From: Tolypeutes matacus
Lineage: Eukaryota > Chordata > Mammalia > Cingulata > Chlamyphoridae
Direction of reading: 5' to 3'
Assembly (NCBI GenBank): GCA_026826555.1
Contig: JAKSZT010037198.1
Coordinates: 8,230,381-8,294,380, forward strand
Length of the DNA: 64,000 nucleotides
Position numbers and translations under genes: made by a program. Under the pieces are notes generated by a model, which saw only the letters and a program-made list of their open reading frames with translations, made no database searches and was not told where the DNA came from. Shown piece after piece: positions 23,590 through 35,211 of the stretch; positions within the stretch are counted from its first letter, which is position 1, and each line of letters starts with the position of its first letter.

Positions 23590-24125
23590 AATTCATGCCC
23601 AAAATTTATAACCTGAATTCCATCATGAGAAGGATCAGACAAACTCAAATTGAGGAAAATTCTTCAAAATAAATGGCCTAACTCTTCAAAATGTCAAGGG
23701 AGATTAAAGGGGATGAAAGGGACATGAAAACTAAATGCAATGTGTGATCATGGCTTGGATTTTGGACCAGAAAAAATATTAAACAAGGACATTATTGGGA
23801 CAACTGGTGAAATTAAATAAGGCCTGTCATTTGTTAATAGTATTGTATCAATTTTAAACTTTCTGACATTGGTAATTGTATTGTGGTTACAAAAGTGTAT
23901 GTCCTTGTTCTTGGAAAACATACTCTGAAATATGATATCTGCAGTTTATTCTTATATGGTACAGAAACGATGTATATCCATATATGGAGAAAGAAAGAAG
24001 GATAAAGCAAATGTGGCAAAATACTAGCAGTTGGTGAATGTGGATTAAGCATAGACAGGAGTTTTTGCATTATTTATGCAACCTCTATGTGAGTTTGAAA
24101 TCACATCAAAAGAAAAAGTTGAAAA
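23590..24125 (+). mobile_element. L1M-type 3' UTR fragment
   Basis: Plus-strand sequence with ACAAACTCAAATTGAGGAAA, ATTATTGGGACAACTGGTGA, TGTCCTTGTTCTTGGAAAAC and GTTGGTGAATGTGG, ending in an A-rich AAAAGAAAAAGTTGAAAAG. I recognise the order of blocks as an L1M 3' UTR, but the subfamily is not resolved. Confidence 0.6.
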
Positions 24126-24789
24126 GAGAATCATCATTGCTTTCGATAGTTCAATGTTGAGAGATGTCAGGAATCTGGCCTAAGGAGATGGCAAGGGACA
24201 AAATGTTCTGGAAAAAAGGATAGGGTTTTTCAGAAACTTGTAGGAAAGAGAGTGAACCATAATCCCTTTGTATTTCAAGGCCTGTGGCCCATGAAGTGGG
24301 TAAGGGAAAGGAAAGGGAAGTGAATTCACATATCTCAAAGATGCTTGCTGGGGATGAGTAGAGGGGGTAAGTTCGTCAGACTACAGAACATTTGTGGGAG
24401 CTGCAGCACCTTAGAATAGTGTCTCAAACGTAGTAGGGAGCTCAATAAACATTACTGAACAATATCCCATATGGCTGACGGTGGGCAGGCAGCTGTCAGA
24501 CTGTTGCGCAAAAGCTATTGCACGTGCATGCTTATCCCTTGTGACAAAGATGCTACTTGGAACATTTTGGAATTCCTTGGAGTTGCCCTTATGACTAAGT
24601 CCATGTTTCCATCTCCCATCTGTCTTGATTTTCACTTCTCAATCAGAGCTTTTAGCAGCATCTGTATTAATCTGTGTTAGCTGCTGATATTTTCTTGTTG
24701 AGGCCTGAGGATGGACCATGGACTACATCTTTCATCCATATATGTTAGGACAGATTTGGCCCCTTTTTTAAACACACACTTCTTAAAAG
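24126..24789. other. Unique sequence
   Basis: No gene or repeat is recognised. Overlapping open frames of about 70 codons on both strands at 24,411-24,680 are not supported by any motif. Confidence 0.4.
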
Positions 24790-25440
24790 AACTTTTGTTA
24801 TTTTTTAAAATATGTATATTTTGATAATATGTTAGAAAATATGGACAAGCACAAAGAAATATCTCCAATCCCATCTTATTGAAATTACCAGTGAGAACAT
24901 TTTAGTGTCTATTTTATGTAGAAATGTCATGTGTACTTGTTTAACAAAATTTAACTATATTGTGCATGCTATATAATATAATTAATCTATTTTCTCCACA
25001 TCTCAGTGTGTTGTTTGTATTTTTCAGTATATTTTCATATTTTCTGACTATTTTTTAATGACTTTGTAATATTCCATAGTTTCAATACATAAGGGAGTAA
25101 GTAGTTTGTTTATTCAGTCCCTCATTATTGGGCAGTTTCACCAGTTTGTCCTTCTATAAAAAATGTAGAAATTAATATTTGTGTAGCTGAATATTGTCAT
25201 TCATCCATGATTTTTTCTTAGGCCAAATTTGCTAGAAGAATTGCTAGATTAATTTCTGTGGACATTTCTATAGTTATGCCAAATTTCCCTTCAGAAAGAT
25301 TTGGAAATCATTTTATATTCTCTCTAGCAATGCATGAAAATAGAGATTTCTTCTCACCCTTGCCAGTATTTGCAGTTATTTTTTATATCTAAGAGTATTG
25401 GTTATTTTCTCGTCTATGTGCTTGTGTTTTTTGTGTTTTG
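24790..25440 (-). mobile_element. Old L1 ORF2 3' region
   Basis: Minus-strand relic: TTTGTAATATTCCATAGTTT, then TTATTGGGCAGTTTCACC, TTTTTTCTTAGGCCAAATTT and CAGTATTTGCAGTTATTTTT follow the order of old L1 families in the ORF2 complement. Confidence 0.65.
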
Positions 25441-25442
25441 GG

Positions 25443-25580
25443 CTAATGGTTCTCAATCCTGACTGCATATAGATCTCCTGGTGAGCTTCTAAATAATATT
25501 ACTACTTGAGTCCCAGCCTGGAATCTGTTGCTCTCCAGGCTATTCTAATGTTCACGATTGGTTGACAGCCACTATTTTGG
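25443..25580 (+). mobile_element. MER5-like hAT remnant
   Basis: It opens with ATGGTTCTCAATCCTGACTG and contains ATCTCCTGGTGAGCTTCTAA, both typical of MER5B or MER5A. The right terminal inverted repeat is weak (GGTTGACAGCCACTA). Confidence 0.7.
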
Positions 25581-25734
25581 GCTATGATGGTGGTCAATGC
25601 AGGAACAAACTGCTGAGATATTGATTCATTTCAGGAGCATAGTAAAACAAGTTTAAATCAGATCTATCCAAATAGCCAAATCAGCTGACAAATATTATTT
25701 AGTGAACTCTATAGATAATCAAAATAATCTATTG

Positions 25735-27590
25735 TTGAGTTTTGAGAGTTATCTATTCTAGATACCTGCCCTTTGTCAGATATGAGTTGCAAATGTTTTC
25801 TCCCACTCCATAGCTTATCTTTTCATTCTCTTATCAGGATCTTTTAACAGATCAAAAGTTTTTAAAGATGAGGAAATCCAAAAACTTTTCCTTTTATGTA
25901 TCATGCCTTTGCTGACAAGTCTAAGAGGTTTTTTCCTAGACCCTGATCCCAAAGATTTTCTCCTTTTACTCCTCAAAGCTTTTGTAGTTTTACACTTTAG
26001 ATTGATATCTGTGATCCGTTTTGAATTAATTTTTATTGTATGTGTTTTTTTGTTTGTTTGTTTTTTGCCTATGAATGTCCAATTGATCTAGCACCATTTA
26101 TTGAAAAAGGCTGTCCTCTCTCCATTGAATTGCTTCTGCACCTTTGTCAAAAATCAGTTGGGCATGTTTGCGTGACTCTATTTCTGAGTTATCTTTCTGT
26201 TCCTTTGATCTATGTTTATCCCTCTGGCAATATTGCATAGTCTTGATTATTGTAGCTATATTATAAGCCTTGAAACCAGGTAAGTGTGATTCCTCACACT
26301 TAATTCTTCTTTTAAATTATTTATTTATTTTTACTATTCAAGTTCTTTTATCTTTCTATATAAATTTTAGAATAATCTATAAAACGTATTGCTTGGATTT
26401 TGATGGGAGCTGTATTAAACCTGTATGCCAGTTTGGGGAGAATTGACATCTTTTGTCTTTTTGTTTATGTTTTGCCTTTTAGTCCATGAATATGGTGTGT
26501 CTATCCATTTATTTAGATCTTTTTTCATTAGCATTGTATAGTTTCCAGCATTCACATCTTGGGTATATTTTATAAGATTTATACTCAAGAATTTCATTTT
26601 TTGAGCAATTTTAAATGACATTGAATATTTAATTTTAGTGTCCACATGTTCATTGATAGTATAAAGAGATGTAAATGATTATTGTATGTTTATCTTGTAT
26701 TCTGTAACCTTGCTGAATTAATTTATTCATTCTAGGAGATTTTTTTGTAGATTCTTTGGGATTTTCTACATCTGCAAATTAGGCAATTTCATTTGTTTCT
26801 TTCTGATCTCTTTTCTTTCCTTTTCTTTCCTCGTTGCACTGGCTAGAATTTCCAGCACTATGTTCAATAAGAGTGGTAAGAGCAGACATCCTTGCCTTCT
26901 TCTCAGTTTTACAGAGAAAGCATTAAGTCTTTCACCATTAAGTATGTTAGCTGCCATTTTTTTCTTTTTGGTTGCTTTTCTTTATCAAGTTGAAGAAGTT
27001 CCTCTGTATTCTTATTTTGAGTTTTTTTTTTTATTTTTAATTTTAAAAAAATTAATTCTATTTCATTTTTTTAAGAAATACTGGGGATTGAAACTGGGAC
27101 CTCGTATGTGGGAGGCAGGTGGTGTTCAACTGCTGAGCTATGCCTTCTCTCTGAGAGTTGTTTTTAATTATGAGTGGGTGTTGAAATGTTTCTTTGCATC
27201 AATTAATGTGATCATGTGATTTTTCTTCTTTAGCTTGTTACAATGGTGAATTGCACATATTTAGTTCCAAATATTGAAACAACTTTGCATCCCTAAAATA
27301 AACTGCACTTGTTAATGGGGTATAATTCTCTTTATATATTGCTGAATTCTATTTGATAATATTTTGTCAAGGAGTTAGCATCTATATTCATGAAGATAAT
27401 GGTAGTTTTCATTTTTTAGACTGTCTTTGTTTTTGGTATTAGGATAAAACCAGCTTCATAACATGAGTTGGAAAGTATTCCCTCCTCTATTATTTTCTGG
27501 AGGTGATTGTGTAGAACTGGTGTAAATTCTTCTCTAAACACTTGGTAGAATTCTCCAGTGAAATCATCTGGTCCTTGAGAGCTCCTTTTG
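25735..27590 (-). mobile_element. L1 ORF2 middle region, split by a SINE
   Basis: A minus-strand L1 ORF2 relic covering sequence upstream of the usual 3' half: CATTTATTGAAAAAGGCTGT, TTGATTATTGTAGCTATATT, AGTGGTAAGAGCAGACATCC and AAATCATCTGGTCCTTG in the order expected for the complement of L1 ORF2. The SINE at about 27,021-27,150 interrupts it. The longest open pieces are 76-102 codons. Confidence 0.85.
27021..27150 (-). mobile_element. tRNA-Ala-type SINE in an L1
   Basis: A minus-strand SINE with T/A-rich tail complement, then AATACTGGGGATTGAAACTG and CTGCTGAGCTATGCC. A weak GAGTT flanking match is the only candidate duplication. Confidence 0.75.
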
Positions 27591-27759
27591 GAATGTGGAT
27601 CAATGATAGAACAAACATTTGTTGAGTGCTCATTATATGATAGGCTGTGACCTGCACTCCAGGTACTCTTTTTACACATGTTTGGGCCCAATGTGTCTGT
27701 CTCTAGGAGGAAAAGACATGGCAATTATCTGAATATTGTTCTGAAGATAATTTTCACAA

Positions 27760-27845
27760 AAACAGTAACAATGAAATAGTAAGCATTTATTGGGCACTTA
27801 TCATGTGCATGAATGATCTCATTTGAGTCTTTTGTAGATCCTAGA
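27760..27845 (-). mobile_element. MIR SINE fragment
   Basis: Contains AAGCATTTATTGGGCACTTA and ATGATCTCATTTGAGTC, the complement of the MIR 3' end. A related piece (ACATTTGTTGAGTGCTCATT) lies at about 27,612. Confidence 0.6.
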
Positions 27846-27849
27846 AAAT

Positions 27850-28276
27850 CCTTAATACTAATCCATTCCTGTGCATGTAAACCTATTGGAGGTGGGAACT
27901 TTTGATTAAACTACTTCAGTTAAGGGCCTTTGATTAGATTGTATGATCCAGAGTAGGTCTTAATCCTCTTACTGGAGTCCTTTATAAAAAGCCACAGACA
28001 GAGAGAAGCCTCCAGAAGTTGAACTTGGGAGAGAGAAAAGCCACAGATGGAGCAGCCTGAAGCTGAAGTTCCAGAGGAGAGGGGAGAGACGGTGGATGCT
28101 GCCATATGCGTGATCACCAACAGCTGCAGCTCAGGTATAAAGGATCTCATATTGATGCCTTGATTTGGACACATTCACAGCCTCAGAATGTAAGTTTTTA
28201 ACCTAATAAATCCCCATTGTAAAAGCCAGCCCATTTTTGGTATACTTTTCACGGTAGCTCTTAGCAAACTAAAACA
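27850..28276 (+). mobile_element. MaLR-like LTR, short subtype (copy 2), 5' truncated
   Basis: It starts inside the LTR at CTTAATACTAATCCATTCCT and ends ACTAAAACA. Recognisable blocks are GGTCTTAATCCTCTTACTGG, an AATAAA signal at 28,205-28,210 and AAAGCCAGCCCATT. It matches the copy at 54,063 more closely than the long subtype. No internal sequence is attached. Confidence 0.75.
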
Positions 28277-28529
28277 GTGGTTAAGATGGGGGTTATAATT
28301 AATATCCTAAATTTATAACAATATAGTTTTAATTGCTACCAACTTAGCTTCACTAACATATAAACCTTTGCTCCTATACAGCTGCATCATTGTAAGCTGT
28401 TGTCACAAATCACATCTTTATACTTTGTATTCCCACTAACATGGATTTATAATTATTTTTATGCATTTATCTTTTAAATGCCATAGGAGATAAAAAGAGG
28501 AGTTACAAACCAAAGATATAATAATACTG

Positions 28530-29220
28530 GCTTATATATTTACCTATATAGTTTACTTTAGTGGTATCCTTTATTTCCTCATATGTTTTTGAGTTACTGT
28601 CTAGTGTCCTTTGATTTCAGACTGCAGGACTCTTAGCATTTCTTTTAGGGCAAGGTTACTAGCAATGAATTTCCTCAGTTTTTGCTTATCTGAGAAAACT
28701 TTTTTTCTCCTTTGTTTTTGAAGGATAATTTTGCTAGATATAGAATCCTTAGTTGACAGGTTTTATTTTTCTTTTAGCACTTTTTAAAGTGTCATCCCAC
28801 TACCTTCTGGCCTCCATACTTTTAGGTGAGAAATTGGGTGTCGATCTTATTGAAGATCCCTTATGCATGATGAGTTGCTTCTTTCTTGCTGCTTTTAAGA
28901 TTCTCTTTGTCTTTGTCTCTTGACAATTTTATGTCACAGTGTAGATATCTTTTTAAAATATGACTTGGTGTTCATTGAGCTTCTTGTATGTGTAGATTCA
29001 TGTAGTTAATCAAATTTGGAAGTTTCCAGCCACTATGTCTTCAGATAGCACTTCTTGTGTAATCCTTTTTGTGGATACTACATGTTAGGCTATTCAAGAC
29101 TGAGCTTCATAGGGGTGTTTGAAAGTAAAACTCTGACACTTACTTAAGAGATATCTATTGAACAGATATTAAACCATCAGATAGCAAAGTTGAAATTCTG
29201 TTGTAGAAAATTAAGGTGTA
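28530..29220 (-). mobile_element. L1-type upstream region relic
   Basis: A minus-strand relic with AGGACTCTTAGCATTTCTTT, AAGGATAATTTTGCTAGATA, TCATCCCACTACCTTCTGGC and TGCTGCTTTTAAGATTCTC, blocks I associate with the complement of old L1 or HAL1 upstream or ORF1-side sequence. The subfamily is not resolved. Confidence 0.6.
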
Positions 29221-29230
29221 TGAAGGTTGT

Positions 29231-29421
29231 TCTTTTTTTTTTTTTTTGAAATTTATTTTTATTTTTTTTATATATATATACATATATTTTAAGAGGTGCT
29301 TAGATTACCCAAAATATTACACGGAACCCACTGGGATTCCCATGCTGCCCACCTCCCACACCTCCCACCACATCCAACACAAACATCTCCCATAGTGTGG
29401 CCCACCAACCTCAATGAACTT
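29231..29421 (-). mobile_element. Retroposon tail fragment (copy B1)
   Basis: Poly-T at 29,231-29,247 is followed by AAGAGGTGCTTAGATTACCC, GGGATTCCCATGCTGCCC and TAGTGTGGCCCACC, a diverged relative of copies A and B2. It is 5' truncated. Confidence 0.65.
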
Positions 29422-29502
29422 ACTTGAATAGAGAGGTTTAGGTGAGATGAAATAGATTGGTTTCTGTTCAAACTTACTTTATGGTCAAACATATGGTCAA
29501 TT

Positions 29503-29750
29503 AAATTTTTTTTAAAAAATTTATTTTTATTTTTTGAAAAGATACTTGGATTACATAAATATTACATAAAAAATATAGGGGATTCCCATATGCCCTGCTC
29601 TCCACACCACCCACATTTACTCCCATTAACAACATCCTTCATTAGTGTGGTACATTCATTGCAATAGATGAACACATTTTGGAACATTGCCACTAAGCAT
29701 GGACTATAGTTTACATTGTAGTTTACACTCTCTCCCACACAATTCTGTAG
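29503..29750 (-). mobile_element. Retroposon tail fragment (copy B2)
   Basis: A minus-strand copy with AGATACTTGGATTACATAAA, GGGGATTCCCATATGCCC and ATTGCCACTAAGCATGGAC. It stops at TTCTGTAG, so it is more 5' truncated than copy A. I could not find a convincing TSD. Confidence 0.75.
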
Positions 29751-31259
29751 TGAACCTTGTATTTTTATGAAGTGTCCTACATTAATTCTAGTAATGCTTT
29801 CTGCTTTAAAGTCTATTTTGTTTTATTTAGTGTAGTACAATATGCTTTCTTTTCATAAGTATGTTCATGGTATATATTTTTTCTTCTTTTTTCTTTCAGC
29901 ATTTCTATGTCCTGAGGCTTTTGTTGTGACTTTCATCAATATTTCAAAGTTTTTTTAAAAAATTTCATTCCAAGAATCTTTGGTTTTTATTGCAACATTA
30001 CTGCAGTTTACATTCAATATAATACACACTTGGGAAATCACGGAAAAACTGTTAAGACAAGAAGAAGTCTTAAAAACATCCAGAGACAGAAGACAGATTA
30101 ACTTCAAAGGAGCAACTGTAAGACAGACAAGCAACTGATTTGTCAACAGAAACAAGGAAGGCAGAAGACAATAGAATATTATTTACAAAATACTGAAAAA
30201 ATTAACTTCCAACCTGGAATTCTATACCCAATGGAGAAAAAAATATCATTCAAAATTGAGGGTATAAAAGACATTTTCAGACATGAAAAACTGGTAAATT
30301 CTTCATAAGCTAAGGGTAATATTAAAGGGTGTTATTTAGGTAGAAGGAAAATTATAAGAGGAAAGTTATTCAGGAAAAGGTGAAGCACAATGAAAATAAC
30401 TGTATAAAGAAGAAAAAATAATGCCTAATAACAATATATATGTAGAATCAAAATACATTATAACTATAGAATATAAATCAGGAGGGGAATAAAGGGAGCT
30501 AAGTGGTCTAGAGTTCGTCGTCATGTCTTGGAAGAAGATAAAAGTAGCAATTACTTTTATATTGATTTATTTTATCATTCTATTTAAATATATATATGAT
30601 TTTATTTCTTAAGGCTTCTAGAATCTGTGAGTTAGTATCTTTTGTCTATCTTAGAAAAATGCTCATCCGTTATCTCTTTAAATATTTCTTCTGAGTCATT
30701 CTCTCTCTTCTCTTTTTGGATTTCCATTATCTATATGTGAGATATCACATTATGTGTCTTAACTTTACATTTTTATATTTATCATCTTTCCATCTCTCTT
30801 GCTTTAATCTGGATTATATCTTCTGATTTATCTCCCAGTTCACAAGTTCTTTTCAGTTTTGTTTAATTGGCTTTTAAATCAATCTATTGACTTAGTAATT
30901 TTGGTTATTGTGCTATTTTAATTCTATAATTTCTTTTTGGTTATTTTCAAATATGCCATATCCTTCTTTTTCTTCTTTTAAATATCCTCCAGTTATCTCC
31001 CAAAATTCTCAATCTTGTCTTATATCTTCTTGATTAGAGCTATTTTAAAGCCTCTGTCTTATAATTCCAATATTTGGAGCACCCTTGAATCTATTTCTAT
31101 TGTTCTCATTTTCACCTCTTTGGGTGCCTTTTTATAAAATATATGACAGAAAATATTTGAAAAGTCAGTTATAGATGTAGTTTGAGGCTTATTTTCTGTT
31201 TCTGGAGAAAATTTTTACTTGTATCTGCCAAGCATTGGGAGAATAGTACTTGGGCTGAT
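29751..31259. mobile_element. L1 fragments on both strands
   Basis: 29,760-29,940 is minus-strand L1 (CTTTCTGCTTTAAAGTCTAT). About 30,000-30,585 runs on the plus strand, with AACTTCCAACCTGGAATTCT and AAAGACATTTTCAGACATGA, typical of old L1 or HAL1. About 30,590-31,250 reads minus-strand again (ATCTCTTTAAATATTTCTTC, TTCACAAGTTCTTTTCAG). Orientation changes suggest two insertions or an old inversion. Confidence 0.6.
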
Positions 31260-31634
31260 ATATTGTTTTTTTTTTAATTTATTTTTAATTTAATTTAAAA
31301 AGATTTACTTTATTTCTCCTCACCCCTCATTGTTTGCACTTGCTGTGTCTGTTCATCTTCTTTGTTTCTTTAGGAGGCAGTGAGAGCGAAACCCGGGACC
31401 GCCGATGTGGGAAGGAGGCACCTAATTGCTTGAGCCACTTCCACTCCCAGCTTTGTTGTATCTCTCGTTATGTTTTTCCTCTTGTGTCTCTTGTTGCATC
31501 ATCTTGTCATGTCAGCTTGCCATGCCTGCCCGTCGTGCCAGCTCAGTATCTTCTTTAGGAGGCACTGGGAACCAAACCAGGGACCTCCAATGTGGTAGGT
31601 GGGAGCTCAATCGCTTGAGCCACATCCTCTTCCC
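31260..31634 (-). mobile_element. Dimeric DAS-type SINE with 9-bp TSD
   Basis: A minus-strand SINE of about 375 bp with two tRNA-Ala-like units: AGGAGGCAGTGAGAGCGAAA near 31,373 and AGGAGGCACTGGGAACCAAA near 31,558, separated by a body with TTGTTGCATCATCTTGTCAT. Both units end in TTGAGCCAC-type sequence. A 9-bp duplication, TGGGCTGAT (31,251-31,259 and 31,635-31,643), shows that the whole dimer inserted as one unit. Confidence 0.85.
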
Positions 31635-31643
31635 TGGGCTGAT

Positions 31644-32249
31644 CTTAATCAAGCTTCAGGAATTGAAAATTTCCTGAAGATGAGTAGCAGTACTGCCAGA
31701 GTATTAGTATTAGACTACTGCCAGAGCCAGTCTATCTCTGGTTCACCGTAACTCCTGGGATTCTCTGATTACCAATCCAAAATATGGTAGTTTATTAGGC
31801 TGTCTTTTCCTCACCTTCCCAGAGGGTCCCAAACTCCACCTATTATTGCTTTACACTCTAAATGCATTGAAAAAAATCTGCTCAGGAAGTCCACTTTTCA
31901 ACTTCCCCTCCAGAGTCAGCAAATACTCTCAATAGTGAAACAATACTAGAAGCCACATTTGCATTCCAGGACTTCCATCTTCTGGATTTTCCCAATGATT
32001 CTTCAATACATTGTTTGCTCTGTTATGTCTTTAAGTAGATTTGAAATATATTTTTCCAGATTTTCTAATTTTCTACATGGAAGAATAAGTCTCAGTCACC
32101 TAATCTACTATTACCAAAAACATAAACATCGAGAAGGCTTTTTTTGGAATAGCAAGGGCAAAATAATTACAATTGTTATAACATCATTTGTAGACAAGGT
32201 TGTGTTACTCAGTATGATTCTTTCTTGAACCTAGAACAATAGAAGTTTA
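31644..32249. other. Unclassified sequence
   Basis: No gene is recognised. The left part may continue the L1 relic that the SINE entered, but I see no block that confirms it. A plus-strand frame of 89 codons (31,959-32,228) has no family features. Confidence 0.35.
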
Positions 32250-32400
32250 GAGTTCTCACCTATCACCTTGTCCCGTAGTTGTTTTGCTGAAGATGAAGTA
32301 GAGGAAGTGATTTGCATAGGAGTGGGTAGAGCTGGGATGAATACTCAGGTCTTACAATACTGCCTAACAGCTGCCCACATGACACTTCCATTTAATAACA
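32250..32400 (-). mobile_element. MIR-like SINE
   Basis: Contains AGTGATTTGCATAGGAGTGG and GTAGAGCTGGGATGAATACT, a diverged minus-strand MIR core and B-box region. Confidence 0.55.
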
Positions 32401-33369
32401 TAAAGGAAGCCATCCTTTAAGCAATCAGTAGCAAGTATATTTTGTAGAATGATTGAACTTTTCACTTAAACAGGATTCTTTCTGGCCTTTTAAGCAATTT
32501 TCCAAAGAATGTCTTTGCATCCACAATTCAAAAGGTCATTTTATTTCATATCCCTTTACATTAGTAAGAGCTGCTTCCCTACAGGTTACTTCCTTTGCAA
32601 GTGTTTTCCTTTGATGATGATGCTGCTCTCTGCTTGTTCATGTTCTTCTTTGGTTTGGCAGTCAATTTGCCTTTGATTATTTTACATGAAACTCTTCTCT
32701 TCACTAGTGTCATTTCCTCTAATATGTTTTCTTCACTGAAATTTAAATAAATCTCCCCAATTACAGAGAGAAGACTCTTCATCCTCTAATAAAAACTTAA
32801 TAAATCTAGATGATCTGTTCAGTCAGTTTTCAAAGAAAGACAGAAAAGGTTTTCCAAACCAAGAAATTACTATGAAATATAACTTCTATGTCACGTGTAT
32901 CAGAAATATAATTAAATTGCATGTTATTTATGCATGTCTTCATTATATCTGCTTGAATGAAGCTTTATAACTCAGCCTCTTTTAACCACATTTAATTTAT
33001 AAAGTGTCATGCCAAAAAGTTCCATGCTTCCGTGCTTCAATTTCTATAAAATGATCAAAACCCCAGAGAAAGGAAAAGATTACAAGGCACGTATATATGA
33101 TTACCTGATTATTTATAGTGTGAATCTGGGTTCCTGGTACTTATGACTTCAAGGCCTTGTATAGATCCCATAAGAGCATTGCTCTTAGTTATTCTTCCTA
33201 ATTGAAACCATTGGAGAATTGTCTTCTATCTCAGTGTTTGTGCTAATTATTGTAAACCTTCTCTTGTGAAAAACAGAAACAACCACTTCTGTAGTTTCTC
33301 AGGAATTTGGTGAAAATCATACAAAATCAGAGGAAGTGGGAAGAAGGAGAAACTCATACGGCTATGGCA
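32401..33369. other. Unique sequence
   Basis: About 970 bp without a recognised repeat or gene. Confidence 0.4.
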
Positions 33370-33490
33370 TGTCAACTGGAAAGGTCCTTAGTATTAGACT
33401 AGTGCTATTAGTCCAATTTCCTCTTTTTTGTAGATGAGTAGATGATACAAATTCCAGAGAACTGTGTAACTTACTAATGTTGATGTCCAC
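33370..33490 (-). mobile_element. MIR or MIR3-like SINE
   Basis: Contains ATTAGTCCAATTTCCTC, TTTTGTAGATGAGTAGATGA and AACTGTGTAACTTACTAATG, a diverged minus-strand MIR3-type pattern. Confidence 0.5.
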
Positions 33491-34177
33491 TAGCCAAAGA
33501 CCAGGGACATCTGTAGTCATAAGAAGTTTGGTTTTATTACTGGATGCCACAAGGGAGACTGATCCTCGCCCTCCCCCACGGCAACTATGGGGCATCTCAA
33601 GAAAGAGTGGTAGGAGGGACTTGTTATAGAATTTGGCTTTATGTTAGGTGATTTGAGGGAGGCTTCAAAGAGACAGAGGTTTGCTCTGGATTTGGTACTC
33701 TCAGGATATGCAGGTAATTGTATGATTGGGGATCAATAGTTGTTATTTTGGAGGAAGGAGGAACAGAGTTGAACTAAAGCTGCAATTGGTAAAGAAGCAG
33801 CATGCAAACATGACAGCTGGGCAGGACAGATGCTTGGTCATTTCTGTCATTTGCACTATGTTCTTATTTTTGTCTGGGCTCAGACATGAGTACTAGGTGG
33901 ACTTATTTTTATTTTGCATCGTCACAGTCACGGAATGACCTTGGCTCATGTTGGTGCTCTGTGACTCTGTTTATGCACAGCAGGAGAACAGCATAGCCTA
34001 GCTGTGTCAGGCCAGCTCCTAGCTGACAGATGGTAAGCCTTCTCTATCCTTTCTCAGTAGAACAACCCAGAATGGAAAGAACAGCAGTGATACGGTGTAG
34101 ACCTGGACATAAATCTCTTGACTTCTAGGACAGTGGCCTTTTCATTAATGCATGCCAGACCACAAAAACTTGTAATA
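33491..34177. other. Unique sequence
   Basis: No repeat or gene is recognised. Confidence 0.4.
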
Positions 34178-34580
34178 TAGATTCTTAGTTTGCCAGGCCT
34201 ACTGTAACAAATGCCATAGACTGGTTGACTTAAATAGCAGGAATTTATTGCCTTACATATTTGGAGACTAGAAAATCAAGGTATCAGCAGGCTATGCTTT
34301 CTCTGAAATCTGTAATATTCTCTGGTGGCTTGCTGGCAATCCATAACACAATCTCTGCCTCAGTCACGTGTGATCTGTCCCTTGTCTCTTTTTCACTCCT
34401 ATTACCATTTGAAAATTTCCTTTGCTTATAAGGACTCCAGCCATATTGGATTAAGGCCTACCTTGATTCAATTGGCCTCAATCCTAATAGGATCTTTGAA
34501 GATCCTATTTACAAATGAGTTTGCAACCACAGGACCAGGGGCTAGGACTTAAACATGGGGACACTACTCAATCCATAATA
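34178..34580 (-). mobile_element. MLT1-type LTR
   Basis: The minus-strand MLT1 pattern in order: TTCTTAGTTTGCCAGGCCTA, ATAGCAGGAATTTATTGCC, AAATCAAGGTATCAGCAGGC, TATAAGGACTCCAGCCATAT and GGACTTAAACATGGGGAC. No clean TSD is visible. Confidence 0.8.
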
Positions 34581-34599
34581 TATGGGAAATCCAGTGAAG

Positions 34600-34760
34600 T
34601 AGTAAGTACAGGGTTTGGAATTTGACAGAACCAGTTTCAAATACTGACTTCACCACTTGCTTAATTGATGTCTCTCAGTGTCTGTTTCCTAGGGAGGCCA
34701 TTGATCTCAATCTGATAGGGGTGGTCATGAGAAATAAATGTAATACTGTGTGATTAGCCC
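34600..34760 (+). mobile_element. MIR SINE
   Basis: A plus-strand MIR: CAGTTTCAAATACTGACTTC, then CACCACTTGC, then a diverged GTGTCTGTTTCCT block. Confidence 0.6.
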
Positions 34761-34854
34761 ACCCTAGATTCCAGTGTGCCTCCTGATCCTCTTCTGAGAG
34801 GATATCCTGCTTCTCCTCTAGCATCCCTATCCTCATTCTTATTGAATTAGTTAG

Positions 34855-35176
34855 GATTAGATTCAGTTTCAAGTAATAGAGATATAAAATGGCAGAGGTT
34901 TGAATAAGAGAGTTTATTTTTCTGTGATGTTAAAGTCCAAAAATAGTCACTTTAGTTTTGGTATGGTGGCTGTGCTCCCCAAAGGAGTCAAGGATACAGG
35001 CTGCTTTTATCTTGATGCTTTACTATGTGACTTTTTCCTTAAGATTAGTTCATAGTCCAAAATAACTGCTCTGGCTCCAGCCATCACATCTGCATTCTAG
35101 TCAGTTGGAAGGAGGAAGGCAAAAGAAGAAAGGGGACAAAGGCCTTGCACCAGCTGTCTTTTTTTTTTTTCAATAT

Positions 35177-35211
<35 letters not shown>

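Noticed and set aside
31260..31634. tRNA-like cloverleaf-capable segments
   Set aside because: They are the heads of SINEs with mutated A and B boxes and TSDs, not tRNA genes.
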